Shown: positions 42,885 through 56,800 of the stretch, one piece after another
Layout: each line of letters opens with the position of its first letter
How positions within the stretch are numbered: the stretch's first letter is position 1
DNA from: Rhytidiadelphus loreus
Lineage: Eukaryota > Streptophyta > Bryopsida > Hypnales > Hylocomiaceae
DNA: 64,000 nucleotides
Reading direction: 5' to 3'
Assembly: GCA_947034895.1 (NCBI GenBank)
Contig: OX344765.1
Span: 28,463,001 to 28,527,000 of the forward strand
Notes under the pieces: generated by a model
The model's database searches: none
What the model was told of the DNA's origin: nothing
The model's input: the letters and a program-made list of their open reading frames with translations, nothing else
Position numbers and translations under genes: made by a program

Positions 42885-45800
42885 GCTTCAGATCTAGGAC
42901 ATTGTTGCATTGCAAATGTGTACATTATGTAATTTTAAATGGCTTTAAGGTGATGCCTTCTCATACATGCCATTTATTAAGAAAAAAGAACCACTTGAGA
43001 ACTTCATTAGTTTGGGATGATCTTTTTAAATTATAGAATTTTGTTGTTGTTGATTTTAGTTTTCATTTTTCATCTTCTTAAGTTTCAGTATGTTGAATTA
43101 GAGGGGTTTTTTGAAGTTTTAAGATGAAGAATCTCACCTAGAATTGTAGCTTGAATTTATTTTGTCACAATTGCCAAATTGACCTTTAGACCTTGCATTA
43201 CCACGAGATCATTCACAAAAAGAAGTTTGACCTTCTTGTTCACTAAAACAACCTCACGTGGAGAAGTGATGGTATGGGAATCTTCAAAGAGATGCTCAAG
43301 CCTTGGTGATCTTATTATACATTAGATGTGTTAAGTTTGACAGTCAAGAAGTGACATATAAAGGATGTTTTGAGGGTCTCAACGATGAACAATATTATGG
43401 TATGCTTAAACTTATTGAAGGGAGTTGTGGCCATCAATGTTGATTATAGGGCTAGTCAATCTTTTGATCAAGATATACCATGTAGACTATGTTGTTGCTA
43501 CTCTTAAGCACATTTTCAAGTTATTGTAGATGGAGAGACGCTTTTTTTGAAGCTCTATTTTTTTTTACTTTTGGTAGGCAACTGTTAAATCCTAATCTTC
43601 ATTTTCATACTTGAAGTATTTTCTAATTTATTTTGTATGTATTATGTTAGTTTGCCTTTTAGTTGAATTTTAGGAGAAATGAGTCTTTAAAATAAAGATA
43701 AGAAGGGATTGTGTGGTCAAATATGTTGGCCATTAGTTTGGAAACCCACCCATGTAGAAGAAAGATATGAGTTGATTCATGTGGTTAAGAGTATCTAGGA
43801 AAAGTTTTGCCATGAAAGCTTGGGAGTATTATAGAGTTTTAGGTTAGAAGGAGAATTGAGAGTTGAATGTGGAAGAAGAGATCTTATGGTGTATGAAAAA
43901 TTAGTTATGAAAATTTGAAGTGTTATGCATCATAGTGTTGTGTTTTCAAAAAGTCTTTCCTTGTTTAATTTGGAGTTGTCATTCAAAAATTGTGCTAATT
44001 TGAGTGAAAGGAGGTCTATTGCCTTTAAAGTTAAAGAGCAGAGACTTCAATTGACCATAGAAGATGAATAGGTCATTTATTTGGAATGAAATTTTTAGAA
44101 AGAGTAGAAAAGTGTGTTAGCTTTCCTTAAAATTATCACTCATTCTATTTAGAGTTTTTATGAGTAAACTGTGAGTTTTGAAGTGATGAAGGGTTTGATG
44201 TCCTTAATTTTAAAAGTTGAAACTTTGGGTGGCCATAGAAGTTGTACATAGTATTAGAATGATTTGAGATTTGGAGGAGAAATAAAAAAAATTATTAGCT
44301 TTCCAAAAAGCTATCACTCTCTTTATTTAAACTCTCGAGATAACGGTAACATGAAATCCAAATTCAGTTAAGGAATTGAAGTTAAAAGAAACATTGAAGA
44401 CTTATATGTTGAGATTTGTAGCTTTGTCTTTCATGTAAACTTTATTGTTGTGAGCGGCATAGATTGAAACATTGTTTAGCCTCATTTTGTGTCATAACAA
44501 TGAAGTGGGGTTCTTTGCCCACATGGTTGAGACTTACTCTATTTTCATAGTGAGGTTGAATTGATGACCAGTAGATTGTGAATTTGAAAGCTTAGGAGCT
44601 ATATTTATCAACAGTATCTCTTGGTATGCTGTTGGTTCTACCTTTCCTATATCTCGTGTTTTTTTATCCCTACCTCAACTCGTAAATTAATTTAGAGACC
44701 AAATAGGATTGGCCAATAGGAAGCAGTTCCACAATGGTGTAAAAGATTCAAAAATTGATTTTGAAGAATTTATATGACTAATAAATTCTTTTGTTTCTAA
44801 GCCATTCTTGGTCGTAGCTAGTATCCCCGTGATTTTCTAAGGAAACCTCTCTCTACTCGATAATGGTCATTGTTGTTTCTTTGGACAACCATTGACCTTA
44901 TATTTGTGCTCTTCAGTGTAGAGACATAATCCTTCCTAATGTTGGCATCTTTTTTTTGTTTGGTTAAAGCTTTAGTCAAACTCCATCAATTTGTATATCT
45001 TCTACTTTAGATTGTTATTTGAAATAGATGTCAAAAAAGTAATAGAGTAATTGGCATATGGTTGTAGCGTAGTCTATGTACATCTATCTTGTTGTCAGTT
45101 AAATAGATGATTATCACACTTGACAACTTAGCTAATTAGATGTTGAAGGATTTGACAAGGATAAAAAATAAGTCTTTTACTTCATCGCATAGGTTATAAT
45201 AAAATTGACTTATCAAAGCTTGTTCACCCAATTGATATTGTATGCTAATTGAGGAAAATCCAAAGCATATACTGATGTCGAGCGCCATCTTTATTGCAAG
45301 TTTTGAATCTTTTCTTACTGTAGAACAAATTTTATTGTGTTTACAAAAAGTCTCTCCAAATTTTGCTAGAAATGCTTCAAAGTTGTTGAAGATTGGAAGA
45401 TTTTTCTTGAAAAGTGGTGCAAACCAAGAGAATGTTTGTTATGATAGCAAGGTCCCTACCAATTCAACACATGCTACATCTGTTGGATATCTTTCTGGTT
45501 GCAAGAGCATAGTAAGCCAAGCTTGGTTGACAAAACCTCAAAACTTAGAACATGCCATCAAATTTCTTTAGAAGGTTGACTTTTGTTTTTTTGTTGTCGA
45601 TGGAAGTTGAACTCAATGCTTGTAGCATTGAACTCGATAAAGTATTGACTCACATTATTGGTATATGAACTTGCTCCATTGGTTGCTGAAGCTTCACTTT
45701 CAAACCAAAGAGTCTTGAATCCAACTCCTCAATTTACTTGAATGTGTATTCGTGACCAATACTCATCGCTATTATAGCAATTATGATGGTGTTTAACTTC

Positions 45801-47130
45801 AAGTTATTCAAGATCATTTTGTTTGCTTCTCCCAATGAATGAGAAGATGTAATGTTCTAATAGTATACATATATAAATACTATGTGGTCACAAAATATTT
45901 AGATGATAAAGGGAGTAGGCAACGACAAAATTTCTTTGAATGTAGCTTTACTAAATTGACTTACAATCACTTCTCTGTGTTCTCGTTTAGATTTGCTACC
46001 AATACGGATATCAAGGTTGGAATTGGATATCAAATGGGTAGTCTCTTCAAGTTTATAACCTTTTATACTAAAGGCATTATGAAGAGATCTATAAAAATAA
46101 AGAGTTTAGTAGGCAACAACATCAAGTTTAGAAGTGGGTAATCCACAACTTCTGAAACACTTTACAATTTTCAAATAGAGAGGTAGTCCCCTCTCTACTT
46201 GAAAGTAGTGAAATTTTGATGATGTTGTAGGCAATCTTGACAAATTGTTATGAAATAGACTCAAAATCAAGAGTATAAGTGCTCTAGACAAGAATCTTGA
46301 TAAAGACACAAGGTTATAACTTTACTAGAAATGCAAAATGTATTCAAAAAAACAAAAATATAGAAAACAAGGCTTTAGATGAAGAGCTAAGGCTAAATGC
46401 TATGAACTAAAACATCAAAGTGAGTTGTTGAGATTGAGGAACTTCTCAATCTTAACTCCTATATACACTCGAAGACCCAAAGCTACTATTCCTAATAATT
46501 TAAAATTCCAAATTTATTATCCAATTGAAGAATAAGTTCCTTCATTAATCAAAATGAATAATATTTAGTTTTCTTGATATGATAATACAAGAATGAAGTG
46601 TCTAATTTTTAGTAAATGCACATTCAATATTAAGGATTGTGCATTTGACTTGCAAAATAGTCATAAACAATGGATGTAGAGAACCATAAGATATGTATTG
46701 TAGTGTGCAAATAAGGCCTTCCATAGATGGATGACATGGATGAAATTCATTAGCTCATCATATTTATGGTAGCACATTTTTGTTTGGGAAAAGCTATGCT
46801 ATTGTTGTTGGCCTTACTTACAACATTCGAACACTAAATCAATTCAACTAAATAAAGCTTTTTGCAAGGCTTTTTGAATCCTAAACCAACTTTCTAGAAA
46901 TTCGAAATCTAGTCATTTCTATTTCAATAATTTTTACATTAGTATTTTGGATATAACATTATTATTTATTACTTTGAAAATATCTATTTTTAGTAAAAAA
47001 AAGTCTTAATGTATGCTCAAGTCTGAACACTTGTTACTTATACTCTAGCGTCTTGTGAAAGCAAGTAAGGTGAAATCTTTATAGGCGTGAATGGTTCAAA
47101 CCAAGGGTCCATATAAGTAATTTTGTTACA
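42885..47130. other. Decayed AT-rich DNA, no gene recognised
   Basis: Long stretch with few open frames. The largest, 45242-45571 (+, 109 codons) and 45839-46141 (+, 100 codons), show no domain I recognise and may be remains of a retrotransposon body belonging to the LTR-like repeat at 47135-47590. No integrase, RT or gag motif could be read in any frame, so this stays open. Confidence 0.4.
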
Positions 47131-47134
47131 AACC

Positions 47135-47590
47135 TCTAACAATGAACTCCAATTACAAATACAAAATATACTTATCAAACACTCTTATTAACAAGAATAC
47201 TTTATGGAGCTTAAACCACCCGACCATAGAGAAAGAACCATCTTCAAAAGAGAGCCTCCTCACCCCCAAGCTCCATCTTATATAATAGAGACTAACTATT
47301 AATAAGACTATTAGTTTTTAAGATAGACTAGGACTTCAAGTTTCAACACACATGTGTTAAGTCCAATGCACTAGTCATTCAAGTGGAGTTGTCTGACTCC
47401 ATTGCATAAATCCACCATTGGGGGATATCTATCTCTAACCTATCTCTGCTTATCCACTAATGCACAATTCATCGTGGATTAGTTCCTTCATCAATATATA
47501 ACGTCATGACACAATCATCATAAATCTTTCATCCATCAATGCATTCATCCATCAAAGGTTGTGACAAGGGTCATGACAAATTTGGTCATT
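47135..47590 (-). mobile_element. LTR-like dispersed repeat, copy 2 (uninterrupted)
   Basis: The reverse complement of 14691-15560 without the MITE that interrupts that copy. Shared words (minus strand): cacaacctttgatggatgaa, ggtggatttatgcaatgg, aactccacttgaatgac, ttagtctctattata, gatggagcttggggg and aattggagttcattgttaga. It supplies the empty-site sequence gtgcattagtgg for the MITE insertion. Adjacent to the URB1 promoter (its edge is about 120 bp from the telo-box). Confidence 0.6.
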
Positions 47591-47705
47591 TTTTGTTGAT
47601 GGCCAATTACATAACTTATAGGTTTCCTGCTATAACATGTGTTATTTGTTATATATCCATTCTCTTTCATTTAATTAATTGAAGAAGCCGAGGGTTGCAG
47701 GTTGC

Positions 47706-47720
47706 AGGGTTTAGGGTTTA
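47706..47720 (+). promoter_or_regulatory. Telo-box upstream of URB1
   Basis: agggtttagggttta on the plus strand (aaaccctaaaccct on the minus), about 120 bp before the URB1 start codon. Telo-boxes of this sequence are well known in plant promoters and 5' leaders of ribosomal-protein and ribosome-biogenesis genes. The context fits, because the gene downstream encodes a 60S assembly factor. Whether it lies in promoter or leader depends on the unknown transcription start. Confidence 0.65.
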
Positions 47721-47827
47721 TGGCTTGCGTCCTCGACTCTGTTTTCCGGAGTGACCTTCGAAGAGTTTCCAAAATGTTTTCGCAGTGCCGTCGTCGTCAC
47801 AATTGCGTTTGTCGGTATCGGGATTGA
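47720..47827 (+). other. Possible 35-codon upstream ORF in the URB1 leader
   Basis: An ATG at 47720 overlaps the last base of the telo-box and opens a 35-codon frame (MACVLDSVFRSDLRR...). It ends with TGA at 47825-47827, eleven bases before the proposed URB1 start at 47839, and is in a different frame from URB1. It would matter only if transcription begins upstream of 47720. It could also be chance. Confidence 0.35.
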
Positions 47828-47838
47828 GTGTTCCGGTC

Positions 47839-50800
47839 ATGGACGCGGAGGAAACAGTCATGGATGCGGAGGAAGCACAAGATTTGCCCCACGATCATGA
47901 ATTGTCAGCCCTCGAATTGGCGGACGACAACGACGACGATGACGAGCAAGAGTTCGTGATCTCGGAGCAACTGGACGAGGAGACGCAGAATTTGGCTGCG
48001 GGACTGGCCTCCCGGCAGAGCGATGAGTTGATTCACGCATTGCAGGAGATGCTGAAGGTCCTGGCCACTCCAAAACGTGGAGGGCGAGTGCTGCGCCAGT
48101 ACGTGTTGGCATCTCCGAAATGTGCCGAGCTTCTGTCTGCTTGGGAGCTTGGCACTGGCGCCCCTTCTGCTGTGCCGCTCATGCTGGTGCTGGCGGAGTT
48201 TTTCCGGCACCCGCGTGGGAAAGGAGAGCGAATTAGGGATGCAGTGGCACGACAAGAAGCGAAGGCGTTGGTGGTTGTGCAGTCGCGGCTGGACAAGCTT
48301 GCGCGGACTATTGGCCGCTCGAAGATTAAGGATATCTACTCGCATTTGTCTTCGAAACAGAGGAGTAGGCAGAAAGCGGCGCTGAAGTTGTTGTCGAGTA
48401 TTGTATTACGAGGGAAGCTCTTGGCGATCGAGGTCGCCACTAATTTTGATTTCACTTTGGAAGCATTGAGAAAACTAGCTCAGCATCCCTTCAAAGCTCC
48501 TGGGAATACTAAATCTGAGGGATCGCTGCATCAGTCTACCAGGTGATTGCAAGCTGTTCTCTTTTCTTGTTTGATTATGTTGCCCTTGGGATTCTTAGAC
48601 TCGCCGCTTCATCCCTGTTTAGGATTCCACAAAGCTATGAGGACTTCTTCTCAAGTAAATTAACCTCAAATTGCAAGGGCTTCTTGCTGGTCAAACTCAA
48701 TTTTAAGATATTAATTTCAATGACTGATCCGATCGAGCAAGATGAAGTTCTTCAGGCTACCTTCTAATCTAATTGACGAATTTGAAGAATTCCCGAAATT
48801 GATTCATTAATTACACTTGCAAGCTTCTATTAAATTTCCATTGAGATTGTTCATTCAATGAATAACTTTACGATTGTGTTTTTGACCTATATTACATAAT
48901 TCGTAACATTTCATGATTTTTTGAAACTTACCATAGTTTCCATAGTTATAACGGTTCATATTGATGTTTTAGCTTCCGGAATATTATGTTCTCTTTTATA
49001 AAAGAACATGAGTTTTTTGAGTAAGTTAATGATTTGCTTGACTTGCCATTAAATTCATAGATGTAAGAAATATTTGTTTGTTCATGGTGAAAATGAGAGT
49101 GCAAAGTGCTGTTGCTCATTTGGAATGGGCTTGGGCATTTAGGGGTTATAGACTGTCAACACATTCAATCATTATTACTGTAGAGAAGTCGCAGTAGTTT
49201 GACAATTTTGTTTCTTCCTCTAGGTTTTTCTTTATCGAGTTCGCCTTATCTTTCCTGGTTGCCGGGGACCCGGGTCTTCTTCGATGGATTCTTCAGAAGC
49301 GTCCTCTTTATGCAGGCGTTTTACATGGACTAGCAAAAGATGGAGAGTCCACTATCATTCAAGTACTCAAAGTGTTTCAAGAGAAGGTGATGGCTCCAGC
49401 GTCACTGGTTCCAGCAGGACTCCAGAGTGCTGTTTTCGGGGATGTGGCTCTTGAACAGCTTGCGCGCATTGCAGGTGATGAGCTGTTTGGAGAGTCCGCT
49501 GATGTGGCTTTCGAGACGCTCATGTCATTGTGTACAGATCCATCGCATGGATTGTGCCCCGAGTATGCATCACCATGGGAATCAATCAATGTTAAGCCTG
49601 GAGCTCTTGGTGGAAATCAAGGAAGACTATTGCGATTGTTGTTGCGATTGCGCGTGACCGAGGCATTTCGACATAGAGAGCTGTTATTGACAACGGCAAG
49701 AATAAGACCGAGACTTGCGGCAGCGTATCTGGATGCCATTCCTTACTCCTTAGAGCCGAGGCCGTCTCCTACCTGGTAAGCTTTCTTCTTTTGTGAGAAA
49801 CATCTGTACCATCCTAAAGTTAGCGACCTCAAATCTGCAAGTAAACATGTTGATCTGAGGGCGTTTCTAACGACATGCAGTTCAAATGAAGCAGAACTCG
49901 GTTGTAATCATATCATTATGTTTTTACATATTTTGGTGTGGCCTTCTGTGGATCAATAAAGCACGCTTATGCCTTCTGTCGTGTACAGGTTTACAATTAT
50001 GTCTCTTGTGGCTGATCTCATACATATTTTAAGCACTCCTCCTCCTTTCGCTTCGATGGCGTTGCGGGGTCTTCCAATTCCAGCGGCTGACGGTCCCTTA
50101 GTTCGAAAAAATTTGCGGCATCTGCTTCCTCGGGCCCTCACAAAGGTGGCCCTGAATAGGGGTTTGCAGCATGCCAATGTGCTAGTGAAACATGCGTCCT
50201 TGCGATTATTATTGGAAGCCCTTCTTTCATTAGAGGAGATTCTTGATGGAGCGTATGCAGCAGCAGAGAGTACATGTTCACAACCAAAAATTGGATTTTC
50301 CAGTAATATTTCCGAACCGACTGAGGCTAGTGGTTCAACCTTTGACTGGAGCAGAGAAAGCGCAGGCCCAGGTACCTCAGTGACTGAAAGGCAAAGTAAA
50401 AACCGAGATGAGGCTTTAAGAGCTCAGGAGCAGGAGTCCAAGAGGCGTCAGTGGCTGGGGCTTGTGGAATGTATTCAGGATGCAATGCGGGTAACTCTAC
50501 CTGATCCAAATATTTTGCTTCTGGTAAATTCAACCATAAGCACAAGAAATGTCGGTTCGCTCAGAGAATGTGATGGGAGCCACAAACGGAATCAACCAGT
50601 AGTGGAGGCCAGGGCTGGCAAGAGGAGGAAGAAAGATGAAGGCTATGCCATTAACGAGGGTGATGGAGCGTATATGAGCGATACCAATTCCGCTATGGAA
50701 AGTGGAGAAGATGAAGATGAGGAAAATTCTAGTGCATTGCAGTCTCTAGCACAAATTTGGGGTTCAGAAGCCATTGCCAGTGCTGCAGGCTTAAGTCAAT

Positions 50801-53800
50801 CTTTACTGCACGCAAAAGTTCTTGAAGTGTTAGCTGCGTACCAGGTTTGTTCTCGTGCTCAGAAACTTCTATGCTTGTTTTTGTTCTGTGATGCCATCAA
50901 ACTATCAGTATACTAATAGGCTTTGAGTCATGTGATTTTGTGCTCTAACCGTTTTCTCCTATGTCTGTTGCTCAGAGGGTTCTTCCCGTGGCGTTTGCAG
51001 ATAAGAGCTTCGACCCTTTCAAATTGTTGCCTTCTGATCCCACGGCGCTATCTTTGGCTCAGCAGAAGGCTTTTCTCTCCCTTTTATTGGCCACTACTGC
51101 CCCTCCCCGAAATGTTTCTCAAAAAAATCAATCTACCTATAGGCTTGTTGAGGCAGGTGGTTCTGGATACATGTACAAGCATTTGAAACCACTAGTCAAG
51201 TTGATGATGGGTTCAAGTGCTGACCATATTAGAGATGCTACTCATCTGCTTGCTTCCCGCATCATGGTGAGCACGGGTGCCTTTGAAAGCAATACTTGGG
51301 AATCGAACTTGTGGTTGGATCATTTATCAAGGTTAGAAGGGAAATCAGTGGTCACTGGATGTAATTCTGATGGCAATCGGGGCGAACATCCTAGCCAGCA
51401 TGTTCTCGGAAGCATTGGTGAATGTGTTGTTGGATTTCTGGCGGATGCTGTAGGCTCAGTTGGAAGGACCCTATACAAGTATTTTGACCAATTATATTCT
51501 CTCCTTTCTGCACATTCTCTAGGGGAGGGATCCGCTGAACATTCCAAGGAATTTTCAGGTAAATCCTGACTTGAATTGCCATCCCTTGAATCAATATTTC
51601 AATTCGTTTGAAAGACCATTTGGATTTCTCGGTGCTAGGTCATTTCTTGGTTCTGTAGAGGTGTCAATATGTTGCTACTGCTGATGTTGATATGGTCGTT
51701 GCTACTTCTGAGAGTGATAAGTTCAGATGTTTATTGGAATCGTTATTCCAATACTTGCTTGAATTTTTTCGCTGAAGGCACGTGGTAATGCTCCACTTGT
51801 CACGAATTTGTATCGGAATGTTAATGCTCGTATCCAACTTGGAACTCACTAGATTTTCTATTACAGGCTCAGTGGTTTTGGAGTTCGGTCCTTTCGTTGT
51901 ATGCGCACTGGAGCACGCTCTTCGAGTGGTTCGCTCAGTTTCAAAGAGTCTGACACAGTCTCAGCGATCTGCTATCACATTGTATGTTGCTGGTGTCCTC
52001 AATGATCTTCTTCGAATGCAGGTATTTATTGTTTATTGTTTATTACATATTATGCATTTTGATTTTAATTTGATTTTGATTTTAATAAACATTCTGTTTT
52101 TGGTTTGACTGCACTTTAAATCAGAATCCACCCACACTAGATAGATGAAGACTGCATGTGGCTCTATATAAAATTCTTGTCCATTTGAGTCCCTGTCGTG
52201 ATGACTTTACTGAACGATATTAATCAGGTTGCTGGATCTTACTATGCAGACTGATTCACGAGCTCTGGGAATTGTTATCACTTCTCTCTTATCCCCCGAA
52301 TTTCAAAGTATCTCTGAAAATCCTGACAAAGGCATATCTACGCTTGGAAGTGAATGGATTCCTCTTCAGGCGCTTTATCAGCAAACCCAGTCGTTTAGCG
52401 GTGTAGTCATTGTTCCAACTCCAACAACGCAGGTGCCTAACTTGATAATCAATGAATCTTCTGGACAGCTACCTGATGTCATCAAAGGGTGCAGAGAAGC
52501 TGCCGAAGACGATGTTGTAAGGCTAAGAGAACAATTGGTTTCCGCTTTGGTTTGTGCTCCACTTCAAGAAATCAGAAGGAACTTCTTCAACCTTTTGGAA
52601 ATTGTTTCGAAGATCTGTGGTCAGAGTGCACCGCTCTTGATCACGCTGTGTGGCTTGCACTGTAGATTGCTGGTGGAAGTGGATCTTGATTTCGAAAATG
52701 TTAAGAAGTCAAAGGATCATGGGATTGGAAGACGAGTGCTTGCGGCGGACCTACTGAGTGCATTCTCCTCCAACTCCTTGAGTTTGGACGCATCAGCTGT
52801 GACAGACTCATCATGGTCCCTCAGAAAGCAATCTCACTGTATTTACAACTTTTTTAAATCCATTCCGTTTTCCGTTCTCTTTTCAGCGATCATGGACGGG
52901 AGTAAGGGGAAGGCTATAACCTTTGAAGTTTTGGCTGCAGCTCTCAATAACTCCTACTCGTCAGTACTTGCGCGCGATCAGCTGGGTATTATGCGAATGA
53001 TCCTCAGTTGTATTCAGCAACTTGCTTCATTACCACTTGAAAGCTTAGACACAAGACAACGTCTTGACATTTGTTTCGCGTATCTGAAAAGACTTGTTGC
53101 TATCCCTAAGAACTCGAATACTGGAGGAGGGTTTGACACTATTTCTGAGGAGATATTCCTCTGTGAGGACATGGTTACGAAGTCATTAGCTCATCCTGTC
53201 TTTGCAGGGTTCTGCCTGTGCACCACAACAATGGAGGCGAGCTTATCGAAGCATCGGATATGTGCTCGACTTCTTGATGAGTACGTTATGGATTATGTGA
53301 AGTTTCTCTTGGAGTCATGTTCAGCAATTGATCTACATGGGAAGCCTGAATCTGTTGCTGAGCAATTGGGGCGTCTTCGAGAGACTTCTTTTCAGGCTTG
53401 CAACCCATTTGTTCAACGGGCGATGAAGCTGTTCTTGGTCAAACTGGAAGGAAGGACGCCTGGTGAAGACGAAATCATTTTCTCTAAAGATTGTCAACTC
53501 GTTCAATCTTTTATTCTACAGTTAGCAGGCCGTACTGACCCTCAACACTACCTCTCCTTTCTCTCTGATTTAATTTCAAACAAAAGTGGAAGGACACCTT
53601 CAGGCGTGACTCCATCCTCAGTCTTTCTGGAGTTTGCTCAGATCTTTTACGAGACATGGTTACAGGTTGGACAGAGAAATGTTTGCAGTGTTGAAAGCAG
53701 CGGGTCACTCTTTCAGAAAACCTTCCTAGATGTATTTAAATACGTGGTGCATGAGGTGCTGAAGGATGCTTCTGAGAATGGAGATCGTTGCCTTCTAGCA

Positions 53801-56800
53801 GCTCTTCTGGCCTCTACCTCGGCTTCAGAGGCCGACTGTTCTTCAACATCTAGCCAGTTCTTACTCGTGAGTGTTACTCCAATTGAAGTTATGAGCTATT
53901 GTATCCACCACCCGACTATTGTCCGTGGCAACATTGCTAGTATTTTGGTGCAGACGAGTTCAACTCATAGAACCGAGTTTGGGAGATTGCTGTACAAGGG
54001 TACTGCAGAAGACAAGCCCGAGAAGGATGATCCATCTTTGAAGATGGTCTGGAGATTTTTGGAGGAGGCAAAACTGCAGACAGAGAGGATCAACTTCTGC
54101 CTTTCTGACGATGACCTGTTGCTTCTACTTCCTGCTGCCAAAGTGTTTTTGTGCAAGGATCAGTCAGGATTAATGATGAGAGTAGTGGTCCATGTTGGTT
54201 CGACGTACTTGAGACTACTTACCACACATATCAAAAGATGGGACGAGTTCGTTTCAAAGCTTGCCACCCGAAATGAATTGAGATTGGACGTGACTAAGTT
54301 TCCGAATGAGACTCTCAGAGTGGAAGAGTTGTCTGGATCGTATTTCAATGATCTGTTGATATTGATGAAGAGGTGCCTCGTTATGTGCCCTTCAAGCTGC
54401 AAGAAACGCGTCTCCCTAGTGCGCAAGCTTCTTCCCAAAGTTGGATTACCTTTTGCCGACATCCAAATCGACTCTTTTCTGGGTTCAGAAGCAGACTTGA
54501 GCAGGCTATTCTTTCAGGTGTATGGGAAGGTGTCTGTTGTAAGGCAGATCCTATCGGTCATCGAATCGCAGGCGCCAGAAGACTTCAACACTGACATGTC
54601 GATTTCGAGACAGCAAAAGCTAAGGATCTCGATGACGGAAACAGTAATGAGATTTGCCATTGGTCTTACCTCCACTTTAACACATATATTCAAACTGGCT
54701 GCCAAGATGAAGAAGTCATCGATATCTGCATGCAGTGCCGGTACATTTAAAGTAGTAGAGGTTTTGGAGGAGTACTTACAACTTCAACTGCTTGAAGTAG
54801 TGGAGTCACTTGATGCTACCGGGGCTGAGGCGGATATTATTTCTTTATTCGAGAGTTACGCAAAAATGTGCCTTCGTTATAAATTTGGAAATGTCGAAGG
54901 GATGAAAGTCCTCCGAGCTTTGGCCATGCGTCTCGCGAATTTATCTGACGATTATAAAACCAGGAGGAGGGAGGCAGGATCGTCTGTGCTAGAGTTGGTG
55001 TTGTCACACTCACAGTTTTTGTCTTATATTGTTTCCTGTAGTGCAGCGTCAAGACCTTTGCCTATGAATCTTGGGCGCCAAGCTGGGAAGGGCACAGTTT
55101 TGAGTTCTCTTCCTTCTATACTTTCACTGCTTGGGTCGCCCTCAGTTAGAGGAACATCAGATATCGCGATTACGAGTGTTTCAGGAGTCGAAAATCTCTA
55201 TATGGACGATGAAATTAATACTCTGGATGAAGTCTCCGAAGGGAGCCAGCTAGCACTGCTTGAGCTAGTACGATCCTTTTTTCAGCTAAAGATGCACCCA
55301 GATAGTGGGGTACTAACCACAGAAGATGAAAAAACAATTGAAGAACTGCTTTCCCTTCTTCTTGCAGCATACGGTGCTACTACTAACAAAATCGACTCTG
55401 AAATTTATGCACTTATGTGCGAACTGGAATTTTATGGTGGTACAGGTATGATAATTACCCCAGTGATTCTTTAGGATATTGGGACTTAAACCAAATTCGA
55501 GACCTTAAAGTCCGACAGGAATATAAACGAGCTCGGTTTAAGTCCCAATATCGTAAAGAATTGAATTAACAATCTACCCTTGACTTATTCCATTGTTGTC
55601 AAATCTGTCCAGGCCTGCTGATCATAGCCTTCAAATCATTGATGTCTCAGAAAGTTAGCTCATGCTTCCAAACGAACGCAGTGTCCAAATTTTTATGACA
55701 GTTATATTTAATGTGTTTTGTTGTTGGATTCAGGATCTTCTGGACTTGCGGGCATGGATTACTTGTGGGGAGAGGCAGCTTTGAAAAGAAGGAAAGCAAA
55801 AATTGAAGAAAAGTCTCAATCTATCGACGGAGATATGGACACGGATGAGAACTTGTTAGAAGCTCGAAAGAGAACTTTTAAGGAGAATCTAGCATTAGAT
55901 CCACGAAGATGTGGATTGTCAGTTCTGTGTTTCTCAACAGTAGCTCAACATGCAATATCTGTAGGAACTCCAGAACCTGGGGCTAAATCAAAGAAGGTAA
56001 GATTCCCGCTCTACGCGAGCTAATGCTATCTATATTTGCTATCGGCTGTCTTATTTCTGTTTTTAAGTATTATTCAATATCTTTTAGTGTTTTCACTGTA
56101 ATTTGTAGAACCTAATAGGTTTTGTGAATCCAGCTTTTGATTTGTGAAGGCAACATGATTACGAGTTCTGTAGACGATTCAGTAACTCTGCTTGACTTTC
56201 GAGAACATCGTAATGCACAGGTTTTTCAAGGTGATGTCTATGATGCTGATGAGCATCACTTGAGGGTAGCTGCTTATGATCCTCGCTTCATTCTACAATT
56301 TGCATTACATGGACTTTCTGAAGGGTGCATTGATGCAGAGGAATTTGTATGTCTGGGTTTTCTTGCTGTGGCTATAATATCTTTAAGCTCTTCTGAAGAA
56401 GGGATGAGGAAGTTAGGTTACAAGATTCTTGCCAAATATCTGACTAGTTTGGAGGTATGTCATTTAATCTTGGTACAAAAAACTCTCCTTTGGCGCATGC
56501 TTGTATATTGACATGAGCCATCTTTCTCAGTCAGTTGTCTGGAGCTGCACTTTGTCCAGCATCTCCTGCTTTTTACCTTTACCTTCTTTTCTAATTCTGT
56601 GTGTAATTTTCCTAATAAGTGGAATAATTGATATGACGAACTTCAAGCGTCACCTGTTTGTTTCTCTGTTCTCGTGATTCCCTCTTGAGTTGATCTTAAC
56701 TGGCACCATGCTTGAGTGGCAAAAAAATTGGTCTGCTCTGCATTGAGTGATAACATAACACAATGTTGGATTGCAGGAGGGCTCCAATTTCAAAGGGCAG

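Noticed and set aside
47785..47838. URB1 start at the GTG at 47785
   Set aside because: GTG is not a normal start in a nuclear plant gene; the first in-frame ATG is at 47839.
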